Source: Marinoscillum sp964351625 (lineage in GTDB: Bacteria > Bacteroidota > Bacteroidia > Cytophagales > Cyclobacteriaceae). Taken from it: a stretch of 64,000 bases of DNA. Location of the stretch: contig CAYGOV010000018.1 in assembly GCA_964351625.1 (NCBI GenBank), forward strand, positions 6,250-70,249, in the 5' to 3' direction. The notes under the pieces were generated by a model. That model was not told where the DNA came from and ran no database searches. It saw only the letters and a list, made by a program, of their open reading frames with translations. The translations under genes and the position numbers were made by a program. This document shows, one piece after another, positions 35,301-43,392 of this stretch; position 1 is the first letter of the stretch, and each line of letters begins with the position of its first letter.

Positions 35301-36575
35301 GATTGGGAAGCATTTGCAGCCTATGCCTTCAATAAATCACACAGTACTTGCTACTCCGTGGTGGCATACCAGACTGGCTACCTTAAGGCTAATTATCCTG
35401 CGGAATACATGGCTTCTGTGCTCACGCACAACCAAAGTAATATTGAGAAAGTCAGCTTCTTCATGGAAGAATGCCGCAACCAAAGCATCAAAGTTCTCGG
35501 GCCACACGTAAATGAATCTGGACTGAATTTCGAAGTAAATGCGATCGGCCAAATTCGCTTTGGGCTAGGTGCCATCAAAGGAACTGGTGAATCTGCGATA
35601 CAAGCAATCATCGACGAGCGTGATGAAAATGGAGCATTCAAGGACATCTTTGAATTTGCTTCACGAGTCAATTTACGGGCGGTCAATAAAAAATCTTTTG
35701 AGAGTCTTGCTAAAGCTGGTGGCTTTGATTGCTTCGAAGAATTTCATAGGAGACAGTATGTGGAGCAAGATGAAGAAGGCGCTTCTTTGATTGAAAAGGC
35801 CATTCGATATGCCAACAAGATGCAGCAGGAGGAAGACAGTGCACAGGTTTCCCTCTTTGGAGGTGGCAGCACAAGTGCAGCAGTCATGCGCCCAAAAGCT
35901 GGGAGAATTGAGCCTTATGGAGAGATTGAAAAACTCAATATAGAGAAAGAATTAGTTGGACTATATATCTCCGGCCATCCACTAGATCAGTATGCTTTTG
36001 AGATGAAATATCTCACCAATACCAACCTGAGTGAGCTCAACGATCTCCCTGCCTTACAAGGAAAAGAGGTCAAACTGGGAGGCATGATCACAGAAGTGGC
36101 GCATCTAACCACGAAAAAAGGCAAACCATACGGTCGCTTCAAAGTGACTGGTTATGCGGACAGTTACGAGTTTTTTATGTTTTCCCCGACTTATCTGGAC
36201 TTTAAGACTTATCTGGAAAAGGATTGGTTTATCTACATGACGGGTATTGTCCAGGCACGATGGAACGGTACTGATCTTGAGTTTAAGATTACAACGATGG
36301 AGCCGCTTAGTGATATTAGGGAGCGAATGACCAAGGGTGTAGAGTTGCAAATGCGGCTTTCTGATGTGACTCCCAGCATTATAGACGAGATAGAGCGCTA
36401 TGGAACTAAGTATCCCGGGAAAAACTTGCTCAGGTTAAATGTGATTGGTGCTTTCGAAGACCGAATGATCAATCTGGATATGATGAGTCGGAAATTTTCA
36501 GTGGATCTATCTGACGAATTCATTAAGGAATTGGACACTACGGATGAGTTTTCCTACAAAATCTTAATGAAGTGA
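32349..36575 (+). CDS. dnaE: DNA polymerase III alpha subunit with N-terminal proofreading exonuclease
   Basis: The replicative polymerase catalytic subunit, 1408 residues, longer than E. coli DnaE (1160) because of an N-terminal DnaQ-like DEDDh exonuclease: DTETTGL (Asp6, Glu8), HNIEFD (Asp105) and AHDAAYDVDA (His169, Asp174). Then come a PHP domain (HLHVHSQFS at 240-248), the palm with GRGSAAGS near 608 and the catalytic PDIDIDFD near 648, the fingers, a helix-hairpin-helix region, and a C-terminal OB-fold (KLGGMITEVAHLTTKKGK). All exonuclease residues look intact, so polymerisation and proofreading are joined in one chain. The gene stands alone, with DnaA boxes in its upstream region. Confidence 0.97.
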   Translation: MYLIFDTETTGLPRNKNAPLTDFENWPRLVQLAWQLHDSTGKLLSQGNHIVKPEGFTIPFNAQKIHGISTERALEVGEDLRAVLDIFKVDLEKAKVLVGHNIEFDNKIIGAEFLRTEQDNLLEEFPNIDTSTETVEFCQLQGGIGGKLKQPKLIELYTKLFGKPFEDAHDAAYDVDATSQAFFECLSRKIIKTFDETDPSSIVYEAPDLEAANFAIAKKKSGKQSGEKVDIKDIEGPFFHLHVHSQFSVLQATPNVESIVAKAVEYNMPAVALTDLGNMFGAFKFVRSAIAAGIKPIVGCEFFVAEERKKLKFTKDDPDRRFQQILIAKNKKGYQNLVKLTSFGFIEGNYGLYPRIDKELIEEYKEGVIALSGGLRGEIGHLVLNVGETQAEEAVQYWHKIFGEDFYLEINRHGLDEENHLNQVLTGFAKKYGIKMVAANEMFYLDEKDSVAHDVLICIKENEKQSTPIGRGRGFRPGLANSKYFFKDQDSMKQAFADLPEAIENISEIFDKVETYKLEMDVLLPAFDIPEEFVNPEDKLDGGKRGENAYLRHLTYEGAKKRYPEMTDEIRERLDFELATIEKTGYPGYFLIVQDFTSMARKMGVAVGPGRGSAAGSAVAYCTWITNVDPIAYDLLFERFLNPDRVSLPDIDIDFDNEGREKVINYVVEKYGANQVAQIITYGTMAPKSAIRDAGRVMELSLPETDAIARLIPEKPGAKFSKIWGEVPELEIMRRGKGLPSDVLNQAVILEGSLRNTGVHACGIIITPDDMTNFVPLARAKDSEMYVTQFDNSVVESAGMLKMDFLGLRTLSIIKTAIENVKKRFGTEIDIDLIPLDDPKTYELYQRGETNGTFQFESPGMQKHLRALQPDKLEDLIAMNALYRPGPMEYIPEFIDRKHGRKEIQYDLPDMEEFLAETYGITVYQEQVMLLSQKIAGFTKGEADVLRKAMGKKQKSVLDKMKPQFIDQAKAKGHPEDKLEKIWKDWEAFAAYAFNKSHSTCYSVVAYQTGYLKANYPAEYMASVLTHNQSNIEKVSFFMEECRNQSIKVLGPHVNESGLNFEVNAIGQIRFGLGAIKGTGESAIQAIIDERDENGAFKDIFEFASRVNLRAVNKKSFESLAKAGGFDCFEEFHRRQYVEQDEEGASLIEKAIRYANKMQQEEDSAQVSLFGGGSTSAAVMRPKAGRIEPYGEIEKLNIEKELVGLYISGHPLDQYAFEMKYLTNTNLSELNDLPALQGKEVKLGGMITEVAHLTTKKGKPYGRFKVTGYADSYEFFMFSPTYLDFKTYLEKDWFIYMTGIVQARWNGTDLEFKITTMEPLSDIRERMTKGVELQMRLSDVTPSIIDEIERYGTKYPGKNLLRLNVIGAFEDRMINLDMMSRKFSVDLSDEFIKELDTTDEFSYKILMK

Positions 36576-36599
36576 GGAGATTAAGCTCAGCACAAACCT

Positions 36600-37610
36600 T
36601 CAATGGTTTGAGCCGCTAATCTTCATCTGCAGAGCAATTACCTTCGCTTGCATACGATTGAAAAAACGATCCCGCTCGCGCTCTGCAGTCTGACTCATCA
36701 AAGTCGATTTTTGCAACATATTTTGAAGATAACCATGTATGTCATTGCAGAAATGCTCATCACTGGTACTGAGGATATTGAGCATATTATAGGTGATAAA
36801 ACAGGTCTTCTTACCTCCTGTTTCAAACAATGCCGTATTGTCCCCAATGGCGATTTCATTGAAATACAAGTTGAAAGTACCTTCAAGACCAGAGGATGGC
36901 ATGCCGGGATGCATCTTCTTTCCCATTCGCGCTTCGTCCCTAAGATGAGCGATCATAACGAGTAGTTCATCCAGTACTACCAATGCATCGGCCCGGCAGA
37001 GCAATGCGATATCGTGATAATAATCAATATGCCTAAGTGTAATGTGGATGGTCTCGTCACTCCAAATCTCCACGGATGGTATCTTCATAAATTGTTTCCA
37101 AATAGCGGCACAGGTCTCTAGGAGCGCATGGTCAATAGATTGAAAACTGAACACCGCACCTTGCATTTGCTTCGTGTCGAGAATGGTCTTTTGCCAAAAA
37201 AATATTTTGAACAAAGTCAATTTGGGGAAAGGATAATAATGCAATGGGGATATATCCTTTGCTGCATAGGTAAGCATCCTGTCGTCAAATCGGTTGACAA
37301 GCTGCAAATGGTCATTAATTGATTTTAAATATTGATGGAAATCATCTTGAGCGTGGAAATTTCTGGCATTGAAAACAATAGATTGATTTGATTGAACATT
37401 CAAAAAACCATCAACAGAGACTCCATATTTCTCGGAGATAAGGCTGATCTCCTTAAAAGATAGCACAGTCTCTCCTCTCAGCCTGCGATAGGCGCTATCC
37501 TTACTTACATTCAATAGCTCTGCTAGGTCATCCACAAAAGAAACCCCCGATCCTACTTTTTCCTTTACCAGATTCAAAAAAGCAATTTGAATATCTATGT
37601 CATTCGTCAT
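36600..37610 (-). CDS. HTH transcriptional regulator
   Basis: A 336-residue probable regulator. The N-terminal 65 residues form a Cro/BetR-like helix-turn-helix (LAELLNVSKDSAYRRLRGE at about 26-44, then LSFKEISLISEKYGVS). The remaining 270 residues are a mostly helical domain with no membrane segment and no known ligand motif, typical of a Bacteroidota regulator group of this length. The recognition helix SKDSAYRRLRG supports DNA binding. It converges on dnaE and is divergent from the CsgG-like gene over a 261-bp gap in which I see no clear element. Target genes are unknown. Confidence 0.82.
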   Translation of the reverse strand: MTNDIDIQIAFLNLVKEKVGSGVSFVDDLAELLNVSKDSAYRRLRGETVLSFKEISLISEKYGVSVDGFLNVQSNQSIVFNARNFHAQDDFHQYLKSINDHLQLVNRFDDRMLTYAAKDISPLHYYPFPKLTLFKIFFWQKTILDTKQMQGAVFSFQSIDHALLETCAAIWKQFMKIPSVEIWSDETIHITLRHIDYYHDIALLCRADALVVLDELLVMIAHLRDEARMGKKMHPGMPSSGLEGTFNLYFNEIAIGDNTALFETGGKKTCFITYNMLNILSTSDEHFCNDIHGYLQNMLQKSTLMSQTAERERDRFFNRMQAKVIALQMKISGSNH

Positions 37611-37871
37611 CTTAAGATCAGTCTATCCAAGTTTCTATCCTTTTTTGATCCTGAATTAGTTGCAGAAATCAATATCGCGCCAAATTCATTTTAAGGCAAA
37701 TCGCAAATCGACACGTGCTTGCATTGCCAAGATGCGACTTTTCATGGGTTCCAAGCTAAAGACGGACAAGTAAAGTAAAAAGCACTTGAAATCTTCAGCA
37801 CCACTGCAAAAGTCAATTTCATAAGACCCTGCCTTAAGTCGAATTTAGCTCAAATACTAATAAGAAAAGCT

Positions 37872-38975
37872 ATGAAAACAAATCCGAAATCAACGATGGT
37901 CATCCTAGTGGTTGCACTACTGATGCTTACTGAAAATTCACTTTTGGCGCAAACTAGACAGTCTATTGGAGTGATAGCCATCGCTACTAAAGACATAGAA
38001 CTGGACGATGAAGCCATAGCCAATCTCATGAGACTTGAGCTAGAAAAAATAGATCGCTATGAAGTGCTTGACAAATATGATGTCCAAGAAATTATCGCCA
38101 ACAATCCTGACGCACCTAAAAACTACTATGGAAAAACAGCTGCACTGAAAGCTGGTAAAATGCTAAGAGCCAACAAGATGCTCACAGGCAGCGTGGAGCG
38201 ATATGGAGACAAAATAGTATTCATATTAAGATTGGTTGATGTAAAAAACGAGCTCATCGAAAAGACCAGTGTGATGGAGTTTCAGAACATACAGCAGGAG
38301 ATACAAGCCATGACTATGATCTCCATCAACGAACTGCTAGGAATAGAGAACGACAAGTACCTCGTGGATTTGCTCATAGACTATGATCTACCCATCACTT
38401 CCCTGAAAACTACCATGCGGCTAAACGGGCCTAGGATGGGAGCTGCATATATCACTGGTGAGACAGGCGAGCGCATGAGAGACTCTAAAGACGAAGGTGG
38501 ATTTGACATGTTTTCCCTCTCTTCCATGTTCGGCTATCAGTTTGAAAAACAATATCTCACTTCTGGTGATTTTCAGGCGTTGATTGAGGGCGTAGTTGCG
38601 ATTACAGGACTCGAATCGGGTCAATTGATTCCTTCTATCACAGCAATCAACGGCTTCAGATTTAGCAACAATGGTGTAGAATTCGGATTAGGTCCAAACT
38701 TTCGTTTGACAAAATTGAGTGAAGGATTCTACGAAAATGGCAAATGGATTTTGAAATCTAATGCTGAAACAATTCCTGAAGATGCGCGCATCGTGAGCCG
38801 ACTCGATAGTAGAGGAACCCCTGAGCTCTCCATGAGCTTAATGGTCATAGTAGGCAAGACCTTCCGATCTGGCTACCTCAACATTCCTTTTAATATTTAT
38901 GCTATTCCGAGAAAAGACGGTACTGTCATTGGTGTTACTTTTGGGTTCAATACCTCCAGCAGACCTAAACTCTAA
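37872..38975 (+). CDS. Secreted CsgG/FlgO-like protein with C-terminal barrel-like part
   Basis: A 367-residue exported protein; the signal peptide ends near SLLAQ (about 27). The first half resembles the CsgG/FlgO fold: SIGVIAIATKDIEL, a LELEKIDRYEVLDKYDVQEI segment, and AGKMLRANKMLTGSVERYGD, the usual 'assign, test, report' pattern of these outer-membrane proteins. The second half (from about 175) is beta-rich with strand-like repeats and ends FGFNTSSRPKL, which may be a barrel or surface domain. No curli genes are nearby, so the role is open. Monocistronic. Confidence 0.72.
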   Translation: MKTNPKSTMVILVVALLMLTENSLLAQTRQSIGVIAIATKDIELDDEAIANLMRLELEKIDRYEVLDKYDVQEIIANNPDAPKNYYGKTAALKAGKMLRANKMLTGSVERYGDKIVFILRLVDVKNELIEKTSVMEFQNIQQEIQAMTMISINELLGIENDKYLVDLLIDYDLPITSLKTTMRLNGPRMGAAYITGETGERMRDSKDEGGFDMFSLSSMFGYQFEKQYLTSGDFQALIEGVVAITGLESGQLIPSITAINGFRFSNNGVEFGLGPNFRLTKLSEGFYENGKWILKSNAETIPEDARIVSRLDSRGTPELSMSLMVIVGKTFRSGYLNIPFNIYAIPRKDGTVIGVTFGFNTSSRPKL

Positions 38976-39056
38976 TTATATCAGGGGCTCTTCTACTAAT
39001 ATGTCCTCAGTATAACAAATCGAAAGTAATATGGAATCCTCAGTCAACATTTCTCA

Positions 39057-39064
39057 TATCTTTG
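39057..39064 (+). promoter_or_regulatory. -7 promoter box of trxA
   Basis: TATCTTTG matches the Bacteroidota -7 consensus TAnnTTTG exactly and lies 44 bp before the thioredoxin start. No clean -33 TTG is seen at the usual distance. Confidence 0.55.
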
Positions 39065-39108
39065 CCGTTACCTAATTGAATAAATTTTTTTTAAACTTTA
39101 TAATAACC

Positions 39109-39432
39109 ATGTCACATCCATTAGAAATAACTGATCAGAATTTTGAAGAAATCATCAACTCAGACAAGCCAGTATTGGTGGATTTCTGGGCTGAGTGGTG
39201 CGGACCATGTAAAATGATTGGACCAGTAGTAGAGGAACTAGCTTCAGACTATGAAGGTCGTGCTATCATCGGAAAAGTTGATGTAGATAGCAATCCGGAG
39301 GTTTCTGCAAAATTTGGAATCCGCTCTATCCCAACTTTGCTCGTTTTCAAAAACGGTGAAATTGTAGATAAGCAAGTAGGTGCAGTGCCTAAAACTACTT
39401 TGAGTCAAAAACTTGATGCGCAATTGGCATAA
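39109..39432 (+). CDS. trxA: Thioredoxin
   Basis: A 107-residue cytosolic disulfide reductase. The active site WCGPC is at 30-34 (Cys31, Cys34), the cis-proline follows in SIPTLLVFKNG, and length and fold match canonical TrxA. The start is the ATG at 39109 (MSHPLEITDQNF); an in-frame TTG 11 codons upstream would add a hydrophobic stretch and lies too close to the promoter box. The gene ends at a strong bidirectional terminator facing the thioredoxin-fold TPR gene. Confidence 0.97.
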   Translation: MSHPLEITDQNFEEIINSDKPVLVDFWAEWCGPCKMIGPVVEELASDYEGRAIIGKVDVDSNPEVSAKFGIRSIPTLLVFKNGEIVDKQVGAVPKTTLSQKLDAQLA

Positions 39433-39456
39433 TCGCCATTTTATAAAATAGATTAA

Positions 39457-39489
39457 CAAAGCCCCGACTTGTTCCAAGTCGGGGCTTTG
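39457..39489. terminator. Bidirectional intrinsic terminator
   Basis: A 14-bp perfect stem (39457-39470 with 39476-39489), loop gttcc, with a T-run on the plus strand. It separates convergent trxA and the TPR/thioredoxin-fold gene. Confidence 0.9.
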
Positions 39490-39492
39490 TTT

Positions 39493-40371
39493 TTATCCCT
39501 CCTCTTTTAAAAGTGCCACTTGTTTTAATGCATTCTCATGCTTTGGATCAATTGCAAGCACTTTTTCATACATCTCCAATGCCCGTTTAGTTTCTCCTGC
39601 CACTTCTAGAGCTTCTCCATAACTGTCATATACGTTGGCTTCATTCCTAAAAAAATAGGTGTTAAAATTAAATACAGCACACGCTTCTTTGACTTTTCCT
39701 GCCCTCAAATAAACATACCCAAGTGTGTTGAGTTCGCTGCTTTTTCCAACGAGCTTATAGGCTTCATTGACATTAACTCTGAAGTCTTTGTAAAGAGAAT
39801 CAACTCCATATGCTTCTATGTAATTCAATAAATAGTTCGCTGCACGATAGCTCGGGTCGCTGGGATATCCCAAAGCAATTTGAGCTAAATCAGTTTCCAG
39901 GTTGGTGGAAGGAAACTCTACAATCCTGCCGATCTCTTCACCCTCATTTTTGAAAATGAAAGTAGGCACTCTATGAACTTTCGCACCTTTTTCTTCACCT
40001 GCTGGTCCTTGTTTGTAGCGGTCTTGATCATCGTAAAGCGCAATGAAATTCAGTTGGTCTTTGTCTAAACCCAGCGCTTCCCAAGTCTTCACAAATCGAG
40101 GTACCCATTTTTTACTATCTCCACACCAAGTACCGATGTAGATTTCTACCGAAGTGTCTTTTAGCTTCTTTGCCCATTTGTTCGCAGCTACATTTGGATC
40201 ATACGCTTCATAGTTTTCCGCATACCAAGAAAAGGTAGTGTCTTGCAGGTCTGCAAGCGTCATCGGACCGCAGAGATGCGTTTCGCCACTTTCACTTATG
40301 TAAGTCTGAGTTTGTGCAAAAGTGAGACTGACAGCAAAAAGCAATGCCACCGTCAAAATCGATCTATTCAT
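39493..40371 (-). CDS. Secreted thioredoxin-fold protein with C-terminal TPR
   Basis: A 292-residue exported protein (signal peptide MNRSILTVALLFAVSLTFAQ). A thioredoxin-like domain spans about 60-165; the active-site position reads GTWCGDSKKW, so only the first cysteine is kept, and the cis-proline survives in HRVPTFIFKNEG. Two to three TPRs follow (LGYVYLRAGKVKEACAVF near 217-234, and YEKVLAIDPKHENALKQVA at the end). With one cysteine it cannot act as an ordinary oxidoreductase, so a binding, peroxidatic or assembly role is more likely. Monocistronic. Confidence 0.83.
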   Translation of the reverse strand: MNRSILTVALLFAVSLTFAQTQTYISESGETHLCGPMTLADLQDTTFSWYAENYEAYDPNVAANKWAKKLKDTSVEIYIGTWCGDSKKWVPRFVKTWEALGLDKDQLNFIALYDDQDRYKQGPAGEEKGAKVHRVPTFIFKNEGEEIGRIVEFPSTNLETDLAQIALGYPSDPSYRAANYLLNYIEAYGVDSLYKDFRVNVNEAYKLVGKSSELNTLGYVYLRAGKVKEACAVFNFNTYFFRNEANVYDSYGEALEVAGETKRALEMYEKVLAIDPKHENALKQVALLKEEG

Positions 40372-40553
40372 GAGTTCTAGTTTTAGTTACTCTCAATGAT
40401 ACGATGGTTCTAATTTTGATGCTGTTAATGAAGTGTTAATCAAAGCAAATATCTTCTCAGAGCACCACTTGAGGTTTTTTTGAGTAGCAGAGATAGTGCA
40501 CATCCACTTACTTTAGTCGGGCGCTATTGAATGGAACTCTACCAATTTCCTAC

Positions 40554-41825
40554 TTAAGTTTCCAGCAAAAACTCGCGAATCGCAGAGTAGATTCGCTCCA
40601 GCTGAACATCAGTAATTATGTAAGGAGGCAACACATAAATCACATTGCCCAGTGGACGCAGTAGGATATCTCGCTCCATGAAAAACTTATAAATCTTATC
40701 CTTAACTCCGCTAGTGTATCCAGCATCGTCTGCTTTCAATTCTATTGCTAGAATGGTTCCACAAGCACGAACATCAGCCACGCTCTCAGGAGCTTTGAAC
40801 ACTTTCATGAAGTCCAAATGACGATTGGTAATCCGAGCAATGCTCGATTTGGTTCTGCTACTCAAAAGGATTTTCATACTGGCATTAGCAGCAGCACATG
40901 CCAATGGGTTTGCAGTATAGGAATGTCCATGGAAGAATATTTTCTCTACCTCCTCTGCGCTGAAAGCCTTCACCACTTTTTCATTGACAGAAGTTACACC
41001 CATTGGCAAAAAACCTCCGGTGATGCCTTTGCTAAGGCAAAATAAATCTGGCTTATTTTTCAGATGATCACAAGCAAAAACCTTCCCTGTTCGCCCAAAA
41101 CCAGTCATTACCTCATCAGCAATGCAAAGCCCACCAGCCTTTTTCACGATTGAAACGAGCTCATCCAAAACTTTGGCTGAATACATCCGCATCCCAGAAG
41201 CACCTTGAACAAGCGGCTCAAAAATGAACGCTGCGGTGTTATCAGAGACTGCCGATTTCATAGCGTCAATGGTATTTTGCCCATCGCCTACTGGAAAAGG
41301 GACAAAGGTCACATCAAACAAATAAGGCGCATATGGGTCTGAAAAAATTCCCCGTGACCCTACGGACATGCTCCCAAAAGTATCGCCATGATAAGCTCCT
41401 TCCAGCGCTATCAGCTGCTTGCGAGTGACGCCTTTATTCTTCCAATAATGAATCGCCAACTTGAGTGCGACTTCTACCGAGGTACTGCCATCATCAGAGA
41501 AAAACAGTTTTGATTGGTCACTTGGTAACAGCTTTAGCAAGCTCTTCGAAAGTACGGCTGCTGGCTTGTGCGTAAATCCTGCAAAGATCACTTGCTCTAG
41601 TGTATGTGCTTGTTTGCCTATTGCGGAGGCAATTTTCGGATTGGCATGGCCATGGATATTGACCCACCAAGAGGAGATCGCATCCATAACTTTACGCCCA
41701 TTTTTGAGATGAAGGTAAATGCCTTTGGCGCTATTCACCATGAGCGGATCCGTTCCTGCTAAGGGTGAAAATGGATGCCATATATTTTTCCGATCAACTT
41801 TATTCCAATTGGTTAGTCCCAGCAT
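40554..41825 (-). CDS. bioA: Adenosylmethionine--8-amino-7-oxononanoate aminotransferase
   Basis: A PLP enzyme of biotin synthesis that converts KAPA to DAPA using S-adenosylmethionine as amino donor. At 423 residues it is full length. Signatures: SWWVNIHGHANP near 52-63, DDGSTSVEVALK near 111-122, AYHGDTFGS near 144-152, ADEVMTGFGRTG near 236-247, and the PLP lysine Lys266 in CLSKGITGG. Its start overlaps the bioD end by 13 bp on the same strand, so bioD and bioA are one operon transcribed from bioD. Confidence 0.96.
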   Translation of the reverse strand: MLGLTNWNKVDRKNIWHPFSPLAGTDPLMVNSAKGIYLHLKNGRKVMDAISSWWVNIHGHANPKIASAIGKQAHTLEQVIFAGFTHKPAAVLSKSLLKLLPSDQSKLFFSDDGSTSVEVALKLAIHYWKNKGVTRKQLIALEGAYHGDTFGSMSVGSRGIFSDPYAPYLFDVTFVPFPVGDGQNTIDAMKSAVSDNTAAFIFEPLVQGASGMRMYSAKVLDELVSIVKKAGGLCIADEVMTGFGRTGKVFACDHLKNKPDLFCLSKGITGGFLPMGVTSVNEKVVKAFSAEEVEKIFFHGHSYTANPLACAAANASMKILLSSRTKSSIARITNRHLDFMKVFKAPESVADVRACGTILAIELKADDAGYTSGVKDKIYKFFMERDILLRPLGNVIYVLPPYIITDVQLERIYSAIREFLLET

Positions 41826-42421
41826 AGCCTTAGTTGTTCTGCGTATTTTTTAACTACTTCTTTATTGATTTCAGCTTCCTGCGGTAGGTGTAGCAGACAT
41901 TTTAGTCCAGTCTTTTTCAAGATAACCTCTATACTTTCATTGGGGTCAGGACCATTAAAAATAATGCCCTTTACTTTGTAACCGCGACTTTTGATCACCT
42001 CAGCTGTGAGCAATGTATGATTGATACTCCCCAAATAGAGATTACTTACAAGAACGATCTCAGCATTCAATTTCGGAACTAAGTCCAGTATTACATCATG
42101 ATCATTCAATGGCACCATCACTCCTCCTGCTCCCTCTATGACCAAATCACGATTCGATACAGGAGGCACTATTTCTTCCAAGGATATAGTCACGTGATCT
42201 ACAGCCGCCGAATAATGTGGTGATGCAGGCGTATTTAACAAATAGCCCTCCTTATAAAAATTGCTACGTTCATTGGAAATCAAGGCCTGCACGGTGACCG
42301 TATCTCGCGGCAATCCCGACTGAACCGGCTTCCAATAATCTGCCCCCAACATTTCCGTGATAATAGCGCTCACCAGCGTCTTACCACTATCTGTATTGAT
42401 AGCCGTCACGAAATAATTCAT
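41813..42421 (-). CDS. bioD: Dethiobiotin synthetase
   Basis: A 202-residue ATP-dependent carboxylase that closes the ureido ring of dethiobiotin from DAPA and CO2. The start is the ATG giving MNYFVTAINTDSGKTL; six codons upstream are possible but not needed. The P-loop TAINTDSGKT is a variant of the usual TGTDTxVGKT with alanine at the first glycine. YWKPVQSGL and the EGAGGVMVPL motif are typical and well placed. It overlaps bioA by 13 bp, a tight translational coupling. The upstream menB gene is on the opposite strand. Confidence 0.93.
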   Translation of the reverse strand: MNYFVTAINTDSGKTLVSAIITEMLGADYWKPVQSGLPRDTVTVQALISNERSNFYKEGYLLNTPASPHYSAAVDHVTISLEEIVPPVSNRDLVIEGAGGVMVPLNDHDVILDLVPKLNAEIVLVSNLYLGSINHTLLTAEVIKSRGYKVKGIIFNGPDPNESIEVILKKTGLKCLLHLPQEAEINKEVVKKYAEQLRLCWD

Positions 42422-42543
42422 ACCGCGAAGGTAAAGCACCCAAGCCTAAAGCAATGTGGGATGCATATGATTTGATTCTATGGTCGCTTTTCTTTTGATA
42501 AGACGAGGCGAAATCAATAATTTCACCAGCAAAAGAATAGATC

Positions 42544-43386
42544 ATGAATAAGCCTGATTGGAAAGTAGTAAAAGAGTATCAAGACATCACCTATAAGAAA
42601 TGCAACGGCGTAGCCCGAATTGCTTTCAATAGACCAGAAGTGCGCAATGCCTTTCGCCCAAAAACTGTAGGTGAACTCTTCGATGCTTTCTTGGATGCTC
42701 GTGAGGATACTTCAATAGGGGTGGTTTTGTTTTCGGGTGAAGGTCCTTCTCCAAAAGATGGTGGCTGGGCTTTCTGCTCAGGTGGTGATCAAAATGCACG
42801 CGGACACCAAGGCTATGTGGATGATGATGGCATGCCACGACTCAACATTCTTGAGGTACAGCGACTTATGAGGTTTATGCCCAAGGTGGTGATCGCAGTA
42901 GTTCCTGGTTGGGCTGTGGGTGGTGGACATTCGCTTCATGTGGTGTGTGACCTGTCGCTTGCCAGCAAAGAGCATGCGATTTTCAAGCAAACAGATGCTG
43001 ACGTTACCAGCTTTGATGGTGGATATGGCTCGGCTTATTTAGCCAAAATGGTAGGTCAGAAAAGAGCAAGAGAAATATTTTTCCTTGGTAGGAATTATTC
43101 CGCTCAAGAGGCTTTTGACATGGGAATGGTAAACGCTGTGGTTCCTCATGACAAACTGGAAGACACAGCTTACGAATGGGCACAGGAGATTTTGCAGAAG
43201 TCCCCTACTTCTATCAAGATGCTCAAGTTTGCTTTCAATGCTACGGATGATGGCATGGTCGGTCAGCAAATTTTCGCAGGTGAAGCCACACGATTGACAT
43301 ACATGACGGATGAAGCCAAAGAAGGAAGAAATGCCTTTTTAGAGAAAAGAAAGCCTGATTTTAAGGATATCAAGTGGATTCCTTGA
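42544..43386 (+). CDS. menB: 1,4-dihydroxy-2-naphthoyl-CoA synthase
   Basis: A crotonase-fold enzyme of menaquinone synthesis that closes the ring of o-succinylbenzoyl-CoA. It is 280 residues long and has the MenB-specific signatures: SGGDQNARGHQGYVDDDG near 79-96, oxyanion-hole PGWAVGGGHSLHVVCDL near 120-136, DADVTSFDGGYGSAYLA near 150-166, and the C-terminal FLEKRKPDF. It sits on the plus strand between bioF and bioD-bioA and converges on bioF with 6 bp between stops, so it interrupts the biotin cluster. No other men genes are in the window. Confidence 0.97.
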   Translation: MNKPDWKVVKEYQDITYKKCNGVARIAFNRPEVRNAFRPKTVGELFDAFLDAREDTSIGVVLFSGEGPSPKDGGWAFCSGGDQNARGHQGYVDDDGMPRLNILEVQRLMRFMPKVVIAVVPGWAVGGGHSLHVVCDLSLASKEHAIFKQTDADVTSFDGGYGSAYLAKMVGQKRAREIFFLGRNYSAQEAFDMGMVNAVVPHDKLEDTAYEWAQEILQKSPTSIKMLKFAFNATDDGMVGQQIFAGEATRLTYMTDEAKEGRNAFLEKRKPDFKDIKWIP

Positions 43387-43392
43387 GTTGGT

